DNA of 64,000 bases, from contig NC_088111.1 of NCBI RefSeq assembly GCF_036370855.1, positions 21,115,501 to 21,179,500 on the forward strand. Direction: 5' to 3'. Shown here piece by piece: positions 12,601 to 22,950 of the stretch (position 1 is the stretch's first letter; each line of letters begins with the position of its first letter). Both the position numbers and the translations under genes were made by a program. Source of the stretch: Dromaius novaehollandiae (taxonomy: Eukaryota > Chordata > Aves > Casuariiformes > Dromaiidae). The notes under the pieces were generated by a model. The model made no database searches. It saw nothing but the letters and a program-made list of their open reading frames with translations, and was not told the origin of the DNA.

Positions 12601-15600
12601 TGTGGAGCGTAAGCGCAGCAGATGTTGCCTGGGGGTGTGTACAGGAGCCACAGGCTTTTCCTGCCGTGGCCAGTGGTGTGAGAATGCTTGCAGGGAGGCT
12701 TAGATCCCCGCTGCACTGTATCCGACCTAACCTGTTCTATCCTCTCCTGTACAGGAGAGTCCTGCAATTGGGTCCTGCCCCTCCTCGCCCCAAGCAGAGC
12801 TATGTTCTTTATAGCCCTGTGTTTGTGGCCATTGTTAGGGCTAGAGTGGGCTACCCAGAGCTGGGGCTGCTCAGGATCCTTCTGCAGTTGGCCCTGGGTG
12901 TCAGCTCTTTATTTGCTAGAGTGTGCTTGTAACAGCAGAGTGGTGTTTGACAGGTGGCCTGGAGGAGTACCTCATCTCAAGAGCGTCTGAGGAGGGGGGA
13001 GCCTTCAATGAACACTACATCGCAGCTGCCTCTTTCGAGGGAGCCGGAAACCACACCGTGGTCACCGCGCTGTTCAACAACCAGGCATACCACTCCCCTG
13101 CCACTGCCCTCATGCTGGCTGACAACGCTGTCTTCAGGGTACTGGCAGGCCCCAACGCATCCATCACAGTCACCAACTACCCTCAGCCCCGCAACATCAC
13201 CGAGAAGGCCAAGGACCAGCTCATGGAGTATGTCTGATCGCACAGCGCTTCTTTCCTGCTAGGGCTCACAACTTCCATTGGCACAAACTGGCTCTGTTGT
13301 ACTAACATCAGTGGAGAAGCCAGCCTCGAGTTTCTTAGACCTAAATGTAGCTGTGGTTGTACTTAGGAGGTCAGGAGAGCAAAGCTATGTAGCAGACTGA
13401 CCTGCCTGAGCCTGGCAGTCGCTTAGCACAGGTATCTCAGTGACTGAGTATTTCCCTTTAGATGCAGCCTGTGGTTAGGGATTTTTTCCCCATGGATGCT
13501 CAGTGCCCATTTCTCCACCTGGGATCAGAGGGAGCTGTGCAGCTGTATGTTTCAAGAAATCCTGCATCCAGGGTCTCTGAGACTCCCCTGTACAAGAGGG
13601 GTCATGCATGTGACCTCGCAAAGGCAGGGTGAAGGTTTTGTGGTGTCCTGGGAGGGCTGTACTTGGGAGACTTACTGAGATATGCTTTTATTTTCGGGCA
13701 TTTCTTGTACATGCTGGTTTGATGGGCGAGTGTAGTCTTCACAAGAGCTGAGTGTGGTGGAGGCAGAGCTGCTGTGACCTTGCTTGCTCTCCCCATGCAA
13801 TGCTGGTTCCTCTTCCTGTCCTCACATTTCCCCAGTGCTGAACCACCCAGGCAGTGGTATGGCATCGTAAAATCACAGGTTGACGCCCCAGGGTCAGTGT
13901 TGTGAGGAAGAAGTCCCAGGGGAACGCAGGGTGCCTGTGACTCCTGCTGAAGTTGTTGGGACCTGCCAGTGCCCAGCACTGCTCAGCATTCAGCCTCTGG
14001 CACAGCTTCATGACTAGGAAGGATGGCAGGGTGCTGTCTGTAGCTGCCCAGAGGGTTGGGGCCTCGAGTTGGAGGGAACCCAGATGGGGCTGGCATCAAC
14101 ACCTATTCCTGAAACATGGCATAGGTGTGTTGTCCCCATGTAGCCTCAGCGTTGGTCTGTTGGGCTCTCCCTGTTTTAACCAGCCCTGCTGCTCTCCCCT
14201 CAGAGGCCAGACTGGGTTCGCCATTGCCATCAACTTGCTCTATGGCATGGCTTCGCTCGCCAGCACCTTCGCACTCCTACTGGTCAGTGAGCGGGCCATC
14301 AAAGCTAAGCATGTCCAGTTCGTCAGCGGAGTCTATGTGGTCAACTTCTGGCTTTCTGCCCTGCTCTGGGACATCATCAACTTCCTCATTCCTTGTGCTC
14401 TGATGCTGGTAAGTCACCATTAACACCCTCCTGTCATACCCTCTACAAGGTCCCTGCCATCACAGTGTCACTGATGGAAGATCGCTGGGGACTCCCAGAC
14501 TGGCACTGGGTGTTCTGCATAGCAGGGCTCCCGGATCAGCTCTGTCATGTAGCCAAGAGAACTTTTGACTCCATCAGTGCTCTCCACATTTCCTTTGCCT
14601 CTGCCTTTCCTTGTGTCAACCTACGCAAGTTGCTTGAGCTGCTCAGCGCCCCGAGCGTGGCCTCTGGGTGTTACTATATGGAGTGCCTGATCTTCTGGGA
14701 GAGCTGGGATGTGTGTGGATGGAGGGACTTGTGTGGGCGGAGGGAAAAGGATGAGACCACCTGGCTCTGGCTCAGTTAATATGTAGGATCAGCAAGAAAG
14801 CTGCCCCTCGGTCCTGCTGGGAGCTCAGCTGTAGGCAGAGCTGTCCAGCTTCCCTACCAGTAAGGGTCAATTGACTGCAACCTCTAGGCCTGAACATTTG
14901 GGAGTGGGCAGTGGCACTAGAACATCCCAAGTATATGGGAGCCTGGTGAGAAATTCCCCAGGGCCAGATTTGCCCTTTTGCATCCTAATCTGCAGGAGCT
15001 CCCCCTGGTACCAGGTATAGGCTGCTAGTGTTGCCAGTGGGACCCCTCAGTGATGGGGTCTCCATGCCAGCATACCGCTACTATTATGTTGCTTGCTACC
15101 TGGGCTGTTCAGGCAAGATGGTATCACTTGCAGTCAAGAAAAACATACACTTTCCTCACATTGCTGTGCCCCAGGTGATATTCCAGGCCTTTGATGTGCA
15201 AGCCTTCACTCAAGACAGCCACCTGGTTGATGTGATGCTGATCTTCCTCCTTTATGGCTGGGCCATTATCCCCCTCATGTACCTCCTCAGCTTCTTCTTC
15301 TCAGTAGCAGCCACAGCCTACACACGTCTCACCATCTTCAACATCCTCTCAGGCACGGCCACTTTCCTTGCAGTCACCATCATGAGCATTCCAGGTGAGT
15401 CCTCTTTCCTCCTTGCATGCCCAGCAGCCTCCCTTCACCAAAAAGACCCAGCCTAGGGCTGTCCCCACACCTAGAGCTAGCAAACAAACACCCCGTGACA
15501 ACCCATCCTCACTACTTAGCATGACAGAATTTGCTCGAGTTCTCCTTCTGAATGTTGATGTATCAAGATCTTTCTCTAAAAACAGCTAAATCTCATCTGT

Positions 15601-18600
15601 CCATCCTCATATGCTCTTTTTTCAGAACTGGGCTTGGTGGACCTCTCCAGAACCCTGGATAAAGTCTTTCTCATCTTACCAAATTATTGCTTGGGCCAAT
15701 GCATCAGTGACTTCTACCAGAACTATGAGTTCATTCAGTTTTGCACCTCCTCTGTTGAAGCCATCTTCATCTGCAAGGCATTCAGTGAGTTTGTTTGTTC
15801 TTGCCTGCCCACGCTGGCCATTCCACTGCATCCACAGCCTCACTGTGGGGTCTCTGTGTGGGGTGAATGGTGAGGCTGGGCAGCTGTGGCAGAAACGTTG
15901 CTCGGGGAATTTGGAGTGGCTGACCTAGGTCCAGCACAACTACAGGTTTGGTTGTGCAACTGTGGTACTGTGCTTGATAAGAACCAGCATGCGCTGGAAG
16001 GGCGGATGAGCTTTGCTTTGAGTTTTTCTCTGGAGCAGCTGGAGGAGCAGGACTGGGTTTTGGGGTAGGGGTAGGTCTACAATCCCTGACAGCATCTTGA
16101 TCTCTCATGTATGAGTGCCTGTGTCCCCAGGACTCAGACACGAGATGTTCATCTCAGGAAATTTGTATGCTTCGGTATCATGGAGCCTCCAGCCCAGCCT
16201 GGGCAGTAGCTTCACGTACCCTGTTAAAGCAAAAACTGGGCAGCATTTGTTGGAGGGATCCTGTTAAGGAACACTTTTCTTGCTAAGAATTTGGAGGGAA
16301 ATGTGGCCTTGGGAAAATTTCACAGGCAAGTGAAGAAATACCAGTTGTGGTCTGGGTCACAAATCCTGAAAGAATGAATTGATCTCCTCTGTGTATCTCT
16401 GCTGGGCATCTTTTCTCGGTGCCAGCTCCCCTCCAGGGCCTGAATCCTGTTGTGGGAGGGATTGGAAGGAGCTGTGTGCAAGGATCCCAGGGCTTGAGCA
16501 GTGTGGGCTGGAATGCAGATGAAAGTGGCAAGGCTGTGGGCACCCAGCTCTCTCTGGAGCATATTTGCCCTTCCCCAGACTGTGGATTCATCCAAATTTG
16601 ATTTTATCCCACCCCTGCTCCAGATATCAGTTATCAGATGAACTACTTTTCCTGGGAGATGCCTGGAATTGGACGATACCTGACATCCTTGACTATCCAG
16701 GGCTTCTCCTTCCTCTTCCTCCTTTTCCTCATTGAGACAAACCTTCTCTGGAGATTAAGAACTTTGGTCTGTGGCATCTGCAGGCGGCGAAAATGGGTGA
16801 GCTGAAGCATATGGTAGGGAGAAGTAGGCACCCTTGTGTCAAATCAGGTCCAGGGGTCTCTGTGAACTGGAGACAGGCCCATGTCACTTGTTCAGATCCT
16901 ACCCAAATTCCTATGGTCCGTAGAGTCGCTCAGACCCAGTGATCAGGGCTCCAGTTCCCTCTTCTCCCTCTGTTCAGGACTCCACACAGAAAGTGTCACT
17001 TGGCTAGGAACAGCTCCCAAACCCCATAGACTATGCACCTTTTGACCTAAATCATCTTCCTGGGAGAGCAGCCATTGAGCATGTTGCTTAGAGGAGTGCT
17101 TTTGAGCATGTGGGGTGGCAAGTGGAGTGGGACGTCCCTCGAGGTAGTTGACTGAAGGGGCGTATCCCTCATGGGGTGGGAGGACTTGCCCCAGGTCAGT
17201 CTGGAGGAACCTGTTTGTCCCACAGCAGCAAGGTAGCAGAGAGTCTTCTTTCCTGTATTTCAGGTTGCACTCTTGAACAGGGTGCCTGTGCTGCCAGAAG
17301 ACCGGGATGTAGCAGATGAGAGGAAAAAGGTTTTGGAGTCACCACCAGAGCTGCTGTCATCACTGAGCAGCCCCCTGGTCATCAAAGAGCTCACTAAGGT
17401 GAGGAGAGAGCATGGATCTTCCTGGTCATCCTGCTCTGAGCAGACACATGGTCCTCACAGGGTTTGCCTTGCTGTGGTGCTGGGAGTTTGGCATGTCCTG
17501 TGATGGCACAGCTTGTTCTTTGCTCTCCGCCAGGTCTATGACAGCCGGGAGTCCCTGCTGGCAGTGGACAGGATCTCCTTGGCAGTCAGCAAGGGTGAAT
17601 GCTTTGGCCTTCTTGGCTTCAATGGAGCAGGCAAAACCACCACCTTCAAGATGCTGACTGGTGATGAGAGCATCACATCAGGCGATGCTTATGTGGATGG
17701 CCACAGCATTCTGGCCAACATCAAAAAGGTACTGAAGGCTGCAGGGGTGGAGGGTGAAGTAACAAGCAGTCCTGCTTCTTGCTGTGCTGTCCAGTGGGTG
17801 TCACCTTGCCAGTGCCTCTAAGGAGGACACAGTTGCAATTGTTAATGGTGGATGTAATATTCCAGGGATATTGTGTTCATGTCTGACCCAGCTCTCCTGT
17901 TAATCTGGGCATCTGGAAGAAATCTCCCCTCCACTGGGATGGCAGATAAGAAATGAATGGAAGTCAAACCTTGGAAGTCTGGCAAACTCTTCTTCAAAAG
18001 AGTTTAGCTCAGTAATTGGAAATGTGGAAAATGTGAGTTAGAGCTCACTGTCAGATGACAATCTCTCTAAAACAAGCAGGGAAAATATTTCTAGGCTCCA
18101 GCTAGAGCTCCCCTTGCTGCAAATCACCCATTCCCTTTGGCAAAGCAAGAGAAGAGTCATAAACTGAATGCTTCAAAGCATGGGTCAGTTTTTTGTATCA
18201 ATCCCTAGACACATCTAACTGTGTCAACCCTAGGCAGTGTCAGGCATTGAGAACAGGGAGAAGAACTGCCTGAAAGTATGATCCTGTTAACTTCCTTCCT
18301 TGGGACTCTACCTTCTATTGGGCTCTTGTCTCCAGAGGAAGACAGGATATGGGGAAGGCACAGGCAGCAGGGTAAGGGCTCGGTAGCACCAGTCTCTCCC
18401 AGACAAGCTCACTGAAGGACTGATTTCTTCTTCCACTTACTAAGTGGCACAGGGTCTCCAGTGCTTTTTCTCCTGAAAGCCTGGACCACCTGAAATGACC
18501 CCTCACAGCAAGGAATCAATTTGGGTAGTAAAGCGTGAGAAGTGTGTGAGACCATGCATTGCCTTCCAGTTGCCTTCCCCAGCTGTGCTGCATGTATCCA

Positions 18601-21120
18601 TCCACTACCCCTGCTTGCTGCTTTAGCGACTGGAAAAAATCCCTCTCATTTTGAGTACAGTTTCAGAACTGTAGTTCAGTCCCTGTTAGTTTGAGCATAT
18701 GACCTTGCACAGATGTGGAAAAACTCTGTGGGTGCTAAGGCAATCACGTGTACCCACCATCCTCCTAGTGTGGAGATCTCCTTGCAGAAACCTGCCTAAG
18801 AGCTAATCCTCCTTGGGTTCCTCTTGTCTCAAGGTCCAGCAGCGGATTGGCTACTGCCCACAGTTTGACGCCCTCCTGGACCACATGACAGGCCGCGAGA
18901 CTCTGAGCATGTACGCCCGGCTGCGGGGCATCCCTGAGCGTTATATTGGCAGCTGTGTGGAGAACATGTTGAGAGGGCTGCTGTTGGAGCCCCATGCAGA
19001 CAAGCTAGTGAGGACCTACAGGTGAGAGGGTTATTCCAAACATGCGCTTACATAGACACACCCCATCTCTCTGAGGCTGGTTGGCACTACATGTAATCAT
19101 GCATAGCATCTGGTCTAAGGACCTGTCTACCCTTTGTCCTGCATGGCTTCCCCTGTGCTCACTTCAGGCCCGTTTCTCTCCCTATTCCTGTTTCCTTCCA
19201 TAGTGGTGGTAACAAGCGGAAGTTGAGTGCTGGCATTGCTCTCATTGGTGGCCCCCCTGTGATTTTCCTGGATGAGCCCTCTACTGGCATGGACCCTGTG
19301 GCCCGCCGTTTGCTCTGGGATGCAGTGACAAGGACGCGGGAGTGTGGCAAATCCATCATCTTCACCTCCCACAGGTGACAGTTTTCTGGCCAGGTCTTGG
19401 CCTGGGAGATTGGGAGTGGACAGGAGGGCATTGGGGGCAAGGGGATGGGGCCCACCTCCAGGGCCTGGGATGAGCTGTGGTGGTAGAGCCTGATGTGGGT
19501 GGACATAGCATGCAGCCGAGCAGCAGCTGGCTTTACCCAAATCTCCCTCTTGTGAGGCAGGAGAAAACCCAGCAAGGAGACAGTCCACCTCCACCATATC
19601 CCCAGAAGCTTCTGCTGTTTCCCAGCCACATATGAGCAGAGCTGGAACATCTCAGTGCTCCTGCTGTGCTGAACAAATCCTCTTCTGTCTTGTAGCATGG
19701 AAGAATGCGAGGCCTTGTGCACCCGACTGGCCATCATGGTGAATGGGCAGTTCAAATGCCTGGGCAGCCCCCAGCACCTGAAGAGCAAGTTTGGCAGTGG
19801 CTACACCCTCTTGGCCAAAACGCGGAGTGACGAGGAAGGCGAGCTGCTGGCCTTCAAGGCCTTCGTGGACAAGACTTTCCCAGGTACCACAAGCTGCTGG
19901 ACTGGCTGCCCTCCGCAGGAGGGAAGGATGCCATTCGTAGGCTTCAGCCAGTTTCCTAACTCAAAGCCTCTTTCTACTTGTCTCTTGTAGGCAGTGTCTT
20001 GAAACATGAACACCAGGGCATGGTACATTACCACTTGACCAACAAGAACCTCAGCTGGGCACAGGTAAGGGCATGCTGGAGCACATGCCAGTCCAACCCC
20101 ATGCTTTTCTTCCCATTTGCAGAAGGAAAGTGTTGTTGGAGGGGCAAATGTTTTCCTGCCCGTTCACACACTGTTTGTTCTGGGCTGAGCCAAGCTTCCC
20201 TTTCATGCTCAGCTCATCTTCCTTTTCCTCCAGAGTCACTGTCTGTCTGAAATCCACATGATTTATAAAAAACAAACTCATTACAAAGTGGTTTTCTCCC
20301 TGACCTTCTTCCACCTTCTGGCCTGAACAGGTCACATGCAAGTGTGGTTAGGGAGAGAGCAGTTTGGGAGCACTGTGTGTGCTGAACCAGGACCACTACG
20401 ATCCCCAGCCTCTCAGAGCTGCCTGCCTTTGACAGCTGCCCTCCACAGAGAAGGCAAAATCTCCATTGGGAACAAGCATTGCTTTCTGTGTGTGTTTGTT
20501 CTTAAAATATTTCCTGAAAGCTCTGCAGCAGAAAGGTGGTAGAAGGAGTGTTTTTGGTAGTCCCATCCTTCCCACCCCTCATCTCCACATCAGCAACCTA
20601 GCACTTGTTCCCATGAGCTAGCGCAGGCAGCAAGTCTCTTGACACCAACCAAGACATCTGCAGTTTGAGCCTCTCTGCTTCCTGCTGCTGCCCTTTGGCC
20701 TGAGGAAGTGTCTAGCACCGTGGTTCTAGGTACCTCACACTGGCATCTGTGTTGTCCCATCCTGGGCAGCAGCCCAGTAGGGCTTACAGGGGAGCAGTGT
20801 TGCCTGTGCAGCATGTAAATGGAATAAACCAATTTGAGGTTTGAATTCCCACCCTGAGGCATCTCTTGTTGCTGTGGGCTGTCATTTGTTTGAGCTTCCT
20901 TAGCTTTTTCGGTCTCAACCTGCTGCAGTTGTCCTTATGTTGGAGTGAGTCTCTTGCAATAACCAGAGCTGCTTGCCATCCCTTGCAGGTCTTTGGGGCC
21001 TTGGAGAAAGCCAAAGAGAAGTATCACTTAGAAGACTATTCGGTTAGCCAGATATCCCTGGAGCAAGTCTTCATGAGTTTCACTCGCTTCCAGCACTACA
21101 CAGAGGACCGAGGGAAATGA
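479..21120 (+). CDS. ABCA3: ABCA3, phospholipid-transporting ABC transporter, 5'-truncated by the window (23 coding exons)
   Basis: The protein is the ABCA-family exporter that moves phosphatidylcholine and other surfactant lipids into lamellar bodies of alveolar type II cells. Coding exons read from splice sites and frame are 479-652, 2738-2919, 4394-4540, 5859-5988, 6948-7102, 7640-7795, 8011-8221, 8676-8826, 10119-10217, 11178-11370, 12288-12591, 12954-13227, 14204-14408, 15175-15394, 15626-15784, 16624-16796, 17264-17398, 17534-17728, 18834-19021, 19204-19374, 19696-19883, 19991-20064 and 20989-21120. They sum to 4,016 nt, which is in frame (2 nt of a split Ala codon plus 1,338 codons with the stop). 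Human ABCA3 has 1,704 residues, so about 366 N-terminal residues lie upstream. Both ATPase domains are intact: [18 protein letters not shown] and LDEPTSG in the first; [18 protein letters not shown] and LDEPSTG in the second. No in-frame stop was seen. Phrases such as [13 protein letters not shown] and GIKIKHLSK identify ABCA3 rather than another ABCA paralog. Confidence 0.96.
1285..1325 (+). mobile_element. MIR-type SINE 3' fragment
   Basis: CTCCATCTGTAAAACAGGG at about 1296-1314 resembles the conserved MIR 3' segment. Only this short part is recognisable. Confidence 0.45.
2738..2919 (+). CDS. ABCA3: ABCA3 exon: last helix of membrane domain 1
   Basis: Acceptor TTTCAG and donor GTAAGC. It encodes [15 protein letters not shown], then a membrane segment around [17 protein letters not shown] and the conserved [13 protein letters not shown]. 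The exon ends in phase 0. Confidence 0.94.
4394..4540 (+). CDS. ABCA3: ABCA3 exon: acidic linker into nucleotide-binding domain 1
   Basis: Acceptor CTCTCAG and donor GTACAG. It starts with PSYWCGHPR, carries an acidic run ([12 protein letters not shown]) and ends with GIKIKHLSK, the first beta strand of the first ATPase domain. Phase 0 at both ends. Confidence 0.94.
5859..5988 (+). CDS. ABCA3: ABCA3 exon: NBD1 Walker A
   Basis: Acceptor TTGACAG and donor GTAGGA. The exon encodes [15 protein letters not shown] and the Walker A motif GHNGAGKTT, followed by TLSMLTG, with the Gly codon split across the intron. Confidence 0.96.
6505..6570 (+). mobile_element. CR1 LINE 3' end
   Basis: The run GGATGGACTTAGATGGC, then GGTCCTTCCTGCCCTGT, then CATTCTGTG is a diverged form of the CR1 3' terminus, which normally ends in repeats of ATTCTATG. 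The element is a short 5'-truncated piece, as is usual for CR1. It is the best pointer to a sauropsid genome. Confidence 0.7.
6948..7102 (+). CDS. ABCA3: ABCA3 exon: NBD1 Q-loop
   Basis: Acceptor CTTTCAG and donor GTGAGT. It encodes [15 protein letters not shown] and the Q-loop region [16 protein letters not shown], then EEHLYFYSG. It ends in phase 0. Confidence 0.95.
7640..7795 (+). CDS. ABCA3: ABCA3 exon: NBD1 signature motif, followed by a GC donor
   Basis: Acceptor TCTGCCAG. The exon encodes [12 protein letters not shown] and the ABC signature [12 protein letters not shown], ending GDSK. The next base pair is GC (AAG|GCAAGT), not GT. The following exon resumes exactly at VVMLDEP in phase 0, so a GC-AG intron is the consistent reading. 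Confidence 0.93.
8011..8221 (+). CDS. ABCA3: ABCA3 exon: NBD1 Walker B and H-loop
   Basis: Acceptor TGTGCAG and donor GTAAGG. It encodes Walker B with D-loop ([17 protein letters not shown]), the H-loop [14 protein letters not shown] and [14 protein letters not shown]. The exon ends after the first base of a Gly codon. Confidence 0.96.
8676..8826 (+). CDS. ABCA3: ABCA3 exon: region after NBD1
   Basis: Acceptor TGCCCAG and donor GTAACA. It encodes [14 protein letters not shown] and [14 protein letters not shown], matching the segment that follows the first ATPase domain in ABCA3. The Arg codon is split at the 3' end. Confidence 0.94.
8968..9030 (+). mobile_element. MIR-type SINE, tRNA-like head
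   Basis: CTCAGTGGTTAAAGTGCTTG resembles a Pol III A box with its flank and CTGGGTTCAGTTCTGCC resembles a B box. The spacing and wording match the tRNA-derived 5' part of MIR SINEs. It is diverged and not a tRNA gene, because no cloverleaf closes. Confidence 0.6.
10119..10217 (+). CDS. ABCA3: ABCA3 exon: TTMEEVFLR segment
   Basis: A 99-nt exon with acceptor CTTGCAG and donor GTAAGA. It encodes [21 protein letters not shown] and the family-typical TTMEEVFLR, with split Arg codons at both ends. Confidence 0.94.
11178..11370 (+). CDS. ABCA3: ABCA3 exon: regulatory linker between NBD1 and membrane domain 2
   Basis: Acceptor GTGGCAG and donor GTGAGT. It encodes [17 protein letters not shown] and a Ser/Asp-rich polar stretch ([17 protein letters not shown]), typical of the variable linker of ABCA proteins, ending KLNTG in phase 0. 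Confidence 0.94.
12288..12591 (+). CDS. ABCA3: ABCA3 exon: first helix of membrane domain 2
   Basis: Acceptor GTCCCAG and donor GTGAGG. It encodes [20 protein letters not shown], a membrane helix ([19 protein letters not shown]) and the start of the large luminal loop, including [11 protein letters not shown]. Confidence 0.94.
12954..13227 (+). CDS. ABCA3: ABCA3 exon: luminal loop of membrane domain 2
   Basis: Acceptor TTGACAG and donor GTATGT. It encodes the luminal domain with [15 protein letters not shown] and three potential N-glycosylation sequons (NHT, NAS, NIT). The donor was placed so that the split codon reads Glu before Gly-Gln-Thr-Gly-Phe, as the family alignment requires. Confidence 0.92.
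14204..14408 (+). CDS. ABCA3: ABCA3 exon: membrane domain 2 helices
   Basis: Acceptor CCCTCAG and donor GTAAGT. It encodes [35 protein letters not shown] and a second hydrophobic stretch [15 protein letters not shown]. Confidence 0.94.
15175..15394 (+). CDS. ABCA3: ABCA3 exon: membrane domain 2 helices
   Basis: Acceptor CCCCAG and donor GTGAGT. It encodes [14 protein letters not shown], the helix around [18 protein letters not shown], and [18 protein letters not shown]. Confidence 0.94.
15626..15784 (+). CDS. ABCA3: ABCA3 exon: membrane domain 2 loop
   Basis: Acceptor TTTTCAG and donor GTGAGT. It encodes [18 protein letters not shown] and [14 protein letters not shown]. The 3' end splits an Asn codon that completes [11 protein letters not shown] in the next exon. 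Confidence 0.92.
16624..16796 (+). CDS. ABCA3: ABCA3 exon: last membrane helix
   Basis: Acceptor CTCCAG and donor GTGAGC. It encodes [12 protein letters not shown], the final hydrophobic helix ([18 protein letters not shown]) and the basic RRRKW that returns to the cytosol. Confidence 0.93.
17264..17398 (+). CDS. ABCA3: ABCA3 exon: linker to NBD2
   Basis: Acceptor TTTCAG and donor GTGAGG. It encodes [17 protein letters not shown], close to human ABCA3, and LVIKELTK, the first strand of the second ATPase domain. Confidence 0.95.
17534..17728 (+). CDS. ABCA3: ABCA3 exon: NBD2 Walker A
   Basis: Acceptor CGCCAG and donor GTACTG. It encodes [31 protein letters not shown] (Walker A) and [17 protein letters not shown]. 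Confidence 0.96.
18834..19021 (+). CDS. ABCA3: ABCA3 exon: NBD2 Q-loop
   Basis: Acceptor TCTCAAG and donor GTGAGA. It encodes [33 protein letters not shown] and ends LVRTY with a split Ser codon that starts the signature motif. Confidence 0.95.
19204..19374 (+). CDS. ABCA3: ABCA3 exon: NBD2 signature and Walker B
   Basis: Acceptor CCATAG and donor GTGACA. It encodes [17 protein letters not shown], Walker [18 protein letters not shown] and most of the H-loop (FTSHS). Confidence 0.96.
19696..19883 (+). CDS. ABCA3: ABCA3 exon: after the NBD2 H-loop
   Basis: Acceptor TTGTAG and donor GTACCA. It encodes [36 protein letters not shown] and [12 protein letters not shown]. Confidence 0.95.
19991..20064 (+). 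CDS. ABCA3: ABCA3 penultimate coding exon
   Basis: A 74-nt exon with acceptor CTTGTAG and donor GTAAGG. It encodes [19 protein letters not shown] and LSWAQ. The intron before it is only 107 nt. Confidence 0.94.
20989..21120 (+). CDS. ABCA3: ABCA3 last coding exon with stop codon
   Basis: Acceptor CTTGCAG. It encodes [34 protein letters not shown] and ends at TGA 21118-21120. Confidence 0.96.
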   Translation, partial: VFGALEKAKEKYHLEDYSVSQISLEQVFMSFTRFQHYTEDRGK

Positions 21121-22950
21121 ACCCACTGGTGCCCTTCTTCATGGACTGGCCCTGCTGCCTATACATAGTATATATAGAGACAGTAATTTATATATCAGCG
21201 TGTGTCTTAAATAATGTATAAATGTAAGAAAATTTTCACTAGGGGGAGGGAGAGTATGGAATCATACCTTCTGCTGTTGGGCTGTGGGAATCACAAGTAG
21301 TGTGTGTGTTGCGTGCCTGCTGCAGCGCACGTGTGAGTATGTATATGTGTGTGTGTGTGCGCCTGTGTGTGCATGTGACACTTTCACTCTTCAGCATTCA
21401 TTCCCATCTACAGCGAAAAATGTCTAAAAAGCAACGAGAAAGAATAGATGGATGGAGAAGGGCATTGTGGATTGTGCTCCATCCTGAAATCTTGGTGTGC
21501 CTCTCAGCAGAGTAGGACTGGGGGTACTGTCAGGTTCCTCTTGCTGGTGCGGATGGTTGGAAGGCAGGCTGCTGCCCTGACGCCGCACATGTTTCCCACA
21601 CACCCATTGTCCCACCCTGCGAAAAAACTCATGTGCATCAGGATGCTGCTTTATGGTCTTCACACGCATGTCAAATTATATTCTGTTAGGTGGTTTGCTT
21701 GTGATTTAACAGGATGCTGTTAAATAGCTTAGATCTAAAATGTTCACTGGGTTAAGTAGGATGCATTGAGGTTGCCCTCTTAGAAGCACTTTCAGTCTCG
21801 ATGGAGGGGACACAAAGAAACAGCCATGGTTTTCCCCCTACAGCGAATCTTCCGTCCATTCCTTTAGCAGCAGAAGGTGGGAGAAGGCTCTGTCTCCCTC
21901 TAACCTCATAGAAAAGATGTGCCCTCCTGCCTACTTGGCTCTCACTCAACTCTGCTGAGACTTGCTCCAGGCCTGCAGCTGTCAGCCGTCACGTGGGGAG
22001 AGGACAAGACAGGCTGTTCTGCACAGAGCCTGTTAGTCACTGCTGCCTGGGGAACGTCTTTGGGATGCATGTGCTCTTCCTGTGATAGCCTGCAAGCAAG
22101 GGATGACTTCGCCCCAGCGAGGGCCAGAAGGTACTCTATAAACCTGGTAGTCATCAGGGCGTTCATCTTTTGCTGGCTGTCTGATCCAAAGGTCAGGTGT
22201 GTGCTTCAGGGGTGGCACCAGGCTTTCTCCTCCCATTTCCCCCTGGGATGTACTCAGCACCCCATGGCCTGCGTGTGCAGGGCGCTGGCTGGGGAAGGTT
22301 GGCTTTGCTCTGCTGGGGAAAGCTGTTCCCTTCCCCTCTGGCGTGATACAAACTCTGCTGTCCAGGAGAAGAGATGTGCCCCATTTCCCCGCCCCCCCCC
22401 CCCCCCGCCACGCTTTCATTTTCCCTGCCTGTGCCGTGGGTGCCCTGCAGTGTCGGCAGGGAGGGGGAGACCAGGCTCCCTGGGCGCGTTGCGTAAAGGC
22501 ATCTACAAGGCACAGTTCAGAATGAGCAGCCTGTGCTGAGTTGTCTCCATCAGCAGTGCTGAACCCGATGTGTGCTGCCAACCCAGACACCTGATGCCAT
22601 GGCGAAAGGGAAATCTAAGACCTCCTTTTCCTCCTGCTGGCAGGGGCCCAGCCGAGGGAGTTAAAACGTGCCCACGGATGGAGGCATACTTGTCTGCAGA
22701 GGCTGGCAGCAGCCCATGCCGTCTGAGGGAAGGCATGTTGTGCAGTGCCAGTCGCTGGCACTGGGTTTGCAGGGAGGATGTTTGATGGATAAATGCCCAG
22801 AGTTTGGCCCTTTGATAGAGCATGGGAGGAATAAGACCGCAGCCGTAGAGCTCAGTCTGAAGGCAGGGATAGTTTGGAGGTTTAGCAGGGTGTCTGACGA
22901 CTGTTCGGCTTGATGTTACATCCATTAAAAGGTTTAGACAACTGCACGGC
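21121..22950 (+). other. ABCA3: ABCA3 3' UTR (probable)
   Basis: The stretch follows the stop codon directly. It has an AT-rich segment at 21155-21240, a TG-rich microsatellite at 21300-21375 and a 15-base C run at 22392-22406. No AATAAA is seen on the plus strand close to the stop. The first usable poly(A) signal is ATTAAA at 22924-22929, followed by a GT-rich stretch about 30 nt on. The end point is inferred. Confidence 0.5.
22924..22929 (+). terminator. ABCA3: Candidate ABCA3 poly(A) signal ATTAAA
   Basis: ATTAAA, the commonest variant signal, followed by GGATTGTGTTAC as a possible GU-rich element. A later AATAAA at 25642-25647 is an alternative for a longer transcript. Confidence 0.35.

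Larger units (their letters stand above)
653..20988. other. ABCA3 introns
   Basis: Between the listed exons lie 22 introns of 107 to about 2,085 nt. Longer ones are 653-2737, 2920-4393, 4541-5858, 8827-10118 and 17729-18833. I read both strands and saw no further gene, only a CR1 3' end near 6505-6570 and MIR-like pieces near 1285-1325 and 8968-9030. Intron 7796-8010 begins with GC instead of GT. Confidence 0.6.
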